Part shown: positions 6,344-8,724 of the stretch, in pieces
Layout: every line of letters begins with the position of its first letter
Numbering within the stretch: position 1 is the first letter of the stretch
Assembly (NCBI GenBank): GCA_903920975.1
Contig: CAIXNZ010000083.1
Coordinates: 1 to 8,724, forward strand
Reading direction: 5' to 3'
Source: Candidatus Falkowiibacteriota bacterium
GTDB lineage: Bacteria > Patescibacteriota > Patescibacteriia > CAIXNZ01
DNA: 8,724 nt
Notes under the pieces: generated by a model
What the model was told of the DNA's origin: nothing
What the model saw: the letters and a program-made list of their open reading frames with translations, nothing else
Databases searched by the model: none
Translations under genes and position numbers: made by a program

Positions 6344-6607
6344 ATGAGCAGCATAATTAGCGCATTCATTGGCTTTGCCATAGGCAGGTTTGGAGATAAA
6401 TATGGAGGACATTTAAATACCCTTCATCATTGGATCTATGGTTTATTAATGATAATAGTTGGAGCTTATTACAGAAACAACTCAATGGGTTTATTATTGC
6501 TCTCATTCGGAATAGGATTTTTTATCAGCGACTTGGATGATTTTTTACATTTACGATTTTTTGGAATTGATAAGCCCCACAAATGGAAATTTTGGGATAT
6601 CAAATAG
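6344..6607 (+). CDS. Small membrane protein with HHW and DLDDFLH motifs, unknown function
   Basis: This 87-residue protein has hydrophobic segments at about 3-14, 31-43 and 48-62. Polar residues cluster at the membrane edges: H23, H28-H29-W30 before the second segment, and D63, D65, D66 and H69 in SDLDDFLHLRFFG after the third. Paired His and Asp residues facing one side of a membrane often bind a metal, as in membrane hydrolases, but that is inference and I cannot name a family. The end (KPHKWKFWDIK) is polar and tryptophan-rich. There is no clear ribosome site; the frame is closed by a stop at 6320-6322, so the ATG at 6344 is the first available start. A 20-codon frame from the ATG at 6298 overlaps the start and is probably not a gene. 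Confidence 0.7.
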   Translation: MSSIISAFIGFAIGRFGDKYGGHLNTLHHWIYGLLMIIVGAYYRNNSMGLLLLSFGIGFFISDLDDFLHLRFFGIDKPHKWKFWDIK

Positions 6608-6636
6608 TTAAATTGTATATATAAATATTCTAAAAT

Positions 6637-6666
6637 AAAAAAGGGCTGTTAAAAAACAAACCCTTT
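6637..6666 (-). terminator. Terminator of the structured RNA
   Basis: On the minus strand AAAGGG, a bulged T and TTGTT pair with AACAG-CCCTTT around a T4 loop, followed by a run of T. The T-run lies only on the minus side, which sets the direction of the RNA upstream. Confidence 0.7.
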
Positions 6667-6914
6667 GTGTCAGTGGCATAGACCCACATATCTCCAGGTC
6701 TGGAATGAACCTTTAGAGAAACGGCGCTATCAGTTTAAACCACATCGTGGAGCAAGACAAAAGGCCTACTTTGCCATTCCCGTATAATTTTCCAGCAATG
6801 GCTTTCAGCATAATATCTTGTTCTCTCCTACTTCGATTTAAACATGCGTTGCGCCAACCCTATCCCCGATGGGAGGGCGCCGACATTCCTTGCTATAGCT
6901 CTTTCCACTGACAT
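6637..6914 (-). ncRNA. Structured non-coding RNA of unrecognised family
   Basis: No coding frame fits this stretch, but its minus strand has every mark of an independent RNA gene of about 240 nt plus terminator. It has a TTGACA/TAATAT promoter, a start near 6914-6912 and an intrinsic terminator. The ends pair in a 9-bp closing helix (UGUCAGUGG at 6913-6905 with CCACUGACA at 6676-6668). Further helices nest in order: GGAAUG/CAUUCC (6889-6884, 6707-6702), CGGCGC/GCGCCG (6882-6877, 6727-6722), GUUUAAAUC/GGUUUAAAC (6843-6835, 6741-6733), GGAG/CUCC (6828-6825, 6752-6749), CAAGA/UCUUG (6820-6816, 6757-6753) and GCCAUU/AAUGGC (6802-6797, 6778-6773). Side hairpins lie at 6874-6858, 6858-6848 and 6701-6680. 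I see none of the hallmarks of RNase P RNA, tmRNA or SRP RNA. 6S RNA is the nearest in general rod shape, but this is longer and more branched. Confidence 0.65.
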
Positions 6915-6918
6915 CTTC

Positions 6919-6946
6919 ATATTACCGCATTTAGTTTAAATGTCAA
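6919..6946 (-). promoter_or_regulatory. Promoter of the structured RNA
   Basis: On the minus strand a perfect TTGACA (6946-6941), a 16-base spacer and TAATAT (6924-6919) predict transcription starting near 6912-6914, exactly at the base of the closing helix of the RNA. Confidence 0.7.
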
Positions 6947-6953
6947 GCTTGAC
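6942..6953. promoter_or_regulatory. 12-bp palindrome joining two divergent -35 boxes
   Basis: GTCAAGCTTGAC is a perfect palindrome formed by the -35 box of the RNA gene (6941-6946, minus) and that of the tRNA-Glu promoter (6949-6954, plus), 2 bases apart. Two polymerases could hardly bind at once. Confidence 0.5.
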
Positions 6954-6977
6954 CAAATTACATTTTTCCTTTATAAT
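6949..6977 (+). promoter_or_regulatory. Promoter for tRNA-Glu
   Basis: TTGACC (6949-6954), a 17-base spacer and TATAAT (6972-6977) match the vegetative consensus in 11 of 12 bases. Transcription would start near 6984, giving a leader of about 83 bases before the tRNA. A weak 6-bp hairpin (ATAACC 6984-6989, GGTTAT 6996-7001) followed by T-rich DNA lies at the very start of that leader. Confidence 0.65.
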
Positions 6978-7024
6978 TCGCTCATAACCCCAAAAGGTTA
7001 TTTTATTTTATATAAATTGTTTCC

Positions 7025-7059
7025 AAGTGCTAATTACCAATTCCTAATTGCTAGTTACC
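7025..7059. repeat. Five tandem degenerate heptamers AATTNCY before tRNA-Glu
   Basis: The units AAGTGCT, AATTACC, AATTCCT, AATTGCT and AGTTACC run back to back and end 7 bases before the tRNA. The consensus is AATTNCY. The period matches the heptamer repeat inside tsaE, though the unit differs. Confidence 0.65.
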
Positions 7060-7066
7060 ATTCTAT

Positions 7067-7141
7067 GCCGCCATCGTCTAATGGTTAGGACACCGCGCTT
7101 TCAATGCGGTAATCGGGGTTCGATTCCCCGTGGCGGTACCA
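7067..7141 (+). tRNA. tRNA-Glu (anticodon UUC), CCA encoded
   Basis: A complete 75-base cloverleaf is visible. The acceptor stem is GCCGCCA (7067-7073) with TGGCGGT (7131-7137). The anticodon stem CCGCG/TGCGG, with one G-U pair, holds the loop CTTTCAA with anticodon TTC. The T stem is CGGGG/CCCCG around TTCGATT. The discriminator is A at 7138, and the 3' CCA is encoded (7139-7141). It reads GAA and GAG codons. Confidence 0.97.
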
Positions 7142-7142
7142 G

Positions 7143-7169
7143 AAAAAACAGGCATTTTGCCTGTTTTTT
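7143..7169 (+). terminator. Terminator after tRNA-Glu
   Basis: A perfect 12-bp stem (A6-CAGGCA at 7143-7154 with TGCCTG-T6 at 7158-7169) around TTT begins one base after the tRNA CCA. The T6 run and symmetry allow termination in both directions. Confidence 0.85.
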
Positions 7170-7186
7170 GTTATGCACATTTTACC

Positions 7187-7215
7187 TTGAAAATACGCTT
7201 TGTTTTTGATAAAAT
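7187..7215 (+). promoter_or_regulatory. Possible promoter before a hairpin terminator
   Basis: TTGAAA (7187-7192), a 17-base spacer and TAAAAT (7210-7215) form a moderate promoter. Its transcript, starting near 7222, would meet the hairpin at 7231-7258 after only about 10 bases. Confidence 0.35.
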
Positions 7216-7230
7216 TAGTCTTATTTAATT

Positions 7231-7261
7231 AGCCGGTCAACCCAAGCGCTGATCGGCTTTT
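7231..7261 (+). terminator. Hairpin terminator or attenuator before the first 3D gene
   Basis: AGCCGGTCA (7231-7239) pairs with TGATCGGCT (7250-7258) with one G-U pair around a 10-base loop, followed by TTT. It sits between the tRNA and the promoter at 7266, so it insulates that promoter or ends a very short RNA. Confidence 0.6.
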
Positions 7262-7265
7262 AATC

Positions 7266-7294
7266 TTGACAAAATTGCTAAAATCTGCTATAAT
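7266..7294 (+). promoter_or_regulatory. Perfect consensus sigma-70 promoter for the first 3D-domain gene
   Basis: TTGACA (7266-7271), a 17-base spacer and TATAAT (7289-7294) match the vegetative consensus at every position. Transcription would start near 7301, about 24 bases before the ATG, with no ribosome site in the leader. Strong constitutive expression is expected. Confidence 0.85.
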
Positions 7295-7324
7295 AGAGTT
7301 TCAAGATAATTAAATTAGAATTTT

Positions 7325-7819
7325 ATGAATGTTAAACAAATATTAGTAAATTTATCCAAAATTAGCCAAAATTTAATAGAAAAATCAATTGTCATATTAA
7401 CAATTTTGGCCTTAGTTTGGCAATTTGCCTTTCCTAGACTTACTTCTTTAGCGGCTTTTACGCCTGATGAAGTGGTAAATCAGACTATACAAGGCCTTAT
7501 TGAAGAACTTGGTAAGCCCAGGGTTATCACAGTGCCAGTTACGGCCTATAACAGCTTGCCTGGTCAAACTGATAATACACCTTGTATCACGGCTAATGGC
7601 TTTGATTTGTGTGACAATAATCAGCAAAATGTCATTGCGGCTAACTTTTTACCTTTTGGCACTAAAGTTAGATTTCCTGATTATGATCCAGATACTATTT
7701 ATACTGTCCAAGACAGGATGAATGCGCGCTATGCTTATAGAGCTGATATCTGGATGAAAGCAAAAAACGATGCTATCGGCTTTGGCTTTAAAAACCTTAA
7801 AATGGAAATTTACGAATAA
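7325..7819 (+). CDS. 3D (Asp-Asp-Asp) domain protein, membrane-anchored or secreted
   Basis: The 164-residue protein has an N-terminal hydrophobic segment (about 20-37, SIVILTILALVWQFAF), probably a signal anchor, then a 3D domain (about 67-163). The 3D domain is a double-psi beta-barrel module related to the catalytic part of MltA-type lytic transglycosylases. The three defining acidic residues are visible as D83 (TDNTP), D130 (VQDRM) and D141 (DIWM), within PVTAYNS, NFLPFGTKVRFP and a closing MEIYE strand. C87 and C96 could form a disulfide outside the cell. No other wall-binding domain is present. The likely role is peptidoglycan remodelling at the cell surface; that is inference from the family. 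A perfect promoter precedes it and its own terminator follows. The next gene is a clear paralogue. Confidence 0.88.
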   Translation: MNVKQILVNLSKISQNLIEKSIVILTILALVWQFAFPRLTSLAAFTPDEVVNQTIQGLIEELGKPRVITVPVTAYNSLPGQTDNTPCITANGFDLCDNNQQNVIAANFLPFGTKVRFPDYDPDTIYTVQDRMNARYAYRADIWMKAKNDAIGFGFKNLKMEIYE

Positions 7820-7826
7820 AAATACA

Positions 7827-7865
7827 AAAAAAACCGTTCTGTTTAATACACAGGGCGGTTTTTTT
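7827..7865 (+). terminator. Terminator after the first 3D-domain gene
   Basis: A 15-bp stem (A7-CCGTTCTG, 7827-7841, with CAGGGCGG-T7, 7851-7865, two G-U pairs) encloses a 9-base loop and ends in T7. The A/T symmetry suits both directions. Confidence 0.85.
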
Positions 7866-7871
7866 GATTCA

Positions 7872-7880
7872 TGATATAAT
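7872..7880 (+). promoter_or_regulatory. Extended -10 promoter directly before the second 3D-domain gene
   Basis: TGATATAAT (7872-7880) is an extended -10 element (TGnTATAAT) with no recognisable -35 box. Only 8 bases separate it from the ATG at 7889, so the transcript would start at or within about 2 bases of the start codon and be leaderless. Confidence 0.55.
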
Positions 7881-7888
7881 ATAGTTAA

Positions 7889-8395
7889 ATGGGGAGGACA
7901 AAACACAATATCCTAATTTATCTATTAACCAAAACTTTAAACCATAAAAGTCCCCTATTAATATTCGTTGCAATTCTCATTGCAATTTTTTGTTTGCCCA
8001 TAACCCTAACCCATGCTGATTTTTTCCCAGCCACTGAAAGTTATTTTACAAAAATCCAAAAACAAGTAGCTTTTTCTTTAAAACCACAGCCGGAAATCAT
8101 GAAGCTGGTTGTAACCGCTTATTCCAGCACAGTGGCAGAAACAGATAACACGCCTTGTTTAACGGCTATTGACTATGATCTTTGCTCGCATAACGTGGAA
8201 AATGTCGTGGCCTGTAATTTTTTACCTTTTGGCACTAAAGTAAGATTTCCCCAATTAGACCCTGATAAAATTTATACCGTAGTTGACCGCATGCATGAAA
8301 GATATAATAGTCGTCTGGATATCTGGATGCAATCACACCAAAAGGCAGAGAAATTTGGCAAAAAATATTTAACTGTTGAAATATATAGACAATAA
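7889..8395 (+). CDS. 3D (Asp-Asp-Asp) domain protein, secreted paralogue
   Basis: This 168-residue protein is a paralogue of its upstream neighbour. A signal-peptide-like N-terminus (basic start, hydrophobic core 21-40, then THA-D with a signal-peptidase-like site after A43) precedes a 3D domain (about 72-166). The three acidic residues are D86 (TDNTP), D133 (VVDRM) and D144 (DIWM). NFLPFGTKVRFP is identical in the two proteins. C90 and C99 match the cysteine pair of the neighbour; C109 is an extra cysteine. The ATG at 7889 is the only usual start before the hydrophobic core. It lies just after a -10 element and just before a GGGGAGGA tract, an odd order discussed in the findings. A role in cell-wall remodelling is inferred from the family. 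The next gene begins 2 bases after the stop, so they form an operon. Confidence 0.87.
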   Translation: MGRTKHNILIYLLTKTLNHKSPLLIFVAILIAIFCLPITLTHADFFPATESYFTKIQKQVAFSLKPQPEIMKLVVTAYSSTVAETDNTPCLTAIDYDLCSHNVENVVACNFLPFGTKVRFPQLDPDKIYTVVDRMHERYNSRLDIWMQSHQKAEKFGKKYLTVEIYRQ

Positions 8396-8397
8396 AC

Positions 8398-8724
8398 ATG
8401 AAACTTTATTATAAAAGTCCCACTTTTCTAAAAGGCATAATTGTTTTTCTGGCAGTATTTTTTTTTACTTTATCACAGATTGTCTCTGTGATTTTTTTAA
8501 ATAAATCTCTACACGCGGTTTGGATTGATTCAATTTCTGCTCTTATTATTTCATTAATTATTATAGAAATTGCTTTTTATTTATTTGGCAAAAAAGAAAA
8601 GCAACTGGACAAGGAGGTGGAACAATTAATTGACGCTTATCAATATATTGGCCAAGTTAATAGAAAAATTGATGCCTTGCTTGATTTAGATATTTCTGAC
8701 CTTGACCATTCTAAGAATTACTCT
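8398..8724 (+). CDS. Two-helix membrane protein with cytoplasmic domain, N-terminal fragment
   Basis: The frame opens with ATG at 8398, two bases after the stop of the second 3D-domain gene, and stays open for 109 codons to the window edge, so the gene is cut off. Two hydrophobic segments are visible (about 12-34 and 44-64) joined by a short loop, followed by KKEKQ and a charged helical region (KQLDKEVEQLIDAYQYIGQVNRKIDALLDLD) that should lie in the cytoplasm. I do not recognise the family. The layout of two helices plus a coiled region resembles a membrane-anchored sensor or signalling protein, but the diagnostic part is missing. No separate promoter or ribosome site is seen, so translation is probably coupled to the gene before it. 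Confidence 0.75.
   Translation, partial: MKLYYKSPTFLKGIIVFLAVFFFTLSQIVSVIFLNKSLHAVWIDSISALIISLIIIEIAFYLFGKKEKQLDKEVEQLIDAYQYIGQVNRKIDALLDLDISDLDHSKNYS

Noticed and set aside
6298..6360. 20-codon plus-strand frame between the two small membrane protein genes
   Set aside because: No ribosome site, no recognisable sequence, and it overlaps the start of the 6344 gene.
6671..6685. Cobalamin riboswitch (GCCACUG-like sequence)
   Set aside because: Only a short match is present; the B12 box and surrounding helices are absent and no gene follows on that strand in the right place.
6637..6914. Retron msr-msd RNA
   Set aside because: The long closing helix recalls the a1/a2 ends of retron RNAs, but no reverse transcriptase gene is next to it or anywhere in the window.
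6637..6914. RNase P RNA, tmRNA or SRP RNA
   Set aside because: GUGGAAAGAGC only loosely resembles the RNase P block GAGGAAAGUCC and no matching ACAGAA block is seen. There is no tRNA-like end or tag frame for tmRNA, and no SRP GGAAG/AGCA tetraloop region. A covariance search could still overrule this.
6984..7010. Terminator in the tRNA-Glu leader
   Set aside because: The hairpin has only 6 mostly A-T pairs and an interrupted T-run; too weak to call, though mentioned under the promoter.
7649..7906. 85-codon minus-strand frame
   Set aside because: It runs across the 3D-domain coding region, its terminator and the next promoter, and has no recognisable features.
1..8724. CRISPR array, insertion sequence or prophage
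   Set aside because: No regularly spaced repeats, transposase, terminal inverted repeats with target duplications, integrase or phage genes are visible.

Overview
The window is AT-rich, gene-dense bacterial DNA using the ordinary stop codons TAA, TAG and TGA. It most likely comes from a member of the candidate phyla radiation (Patescibacteria), probably a Parcubacteria-type genome. That placement is an inference. It rests on the AT-rich style with short intergenic gaps, a pilB ATPase beside genes with no known name, two adjacent 3D-domain proteins of a kind I associate with these genomes, and degenerate heptamer repeats. No ribosomal RNA is present to confirm it.

Layout. Positions 2-214 hold the C-terminal end of ftsH, closed by a strong terminator. 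A promoter at 255-283 then drives a plus-strand operon (349-3607): a 419-residue multi-pass membrane protein, the type IV pilus extension ATPase PilB, and a small basic protein. This operon meets a minus-strand gene of unknown function (3604-4395). The two stop codons overlap inside the loop of one shared bidirectional terminator. Upstream on the minus strand lies a tsaD-tsaE operon (5931-4447) encoding two proteins of the tRNA t6A37 modification machinery. Divergent from tsaD are a DUF202 membrane protein (6041-6289) and a small His/Asp-rich membrane protein (6344-6607).

Positions 6608-7324 hold no protein gene but are full of signals. The minus strand carries a self-contained RNA gene (about 6914-6637) with a near-consensus promoter, seven nested helices and a terminator. 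I could not assign it to any family. Its promoter stands back to back with the promoter of tRNA-Glu(UUC) at 7067-7141, and the two -35 boxes form a 12-bp palindrome. A heptamer repeat lies in the tRNA leader. After the tRNA terminator comes a possible very short promoter-terminator unit, then a perfect consensus sigma-70 promoter.

From 7325 to the end are two consecutive secreted or membrane-anchored 3D-domain proteins, probably cell-wall active, each with its own promoter. A membrane protein running off the window follows. The unassigned structured RNA with its divergent promoter is the best candidate for something undescribed.
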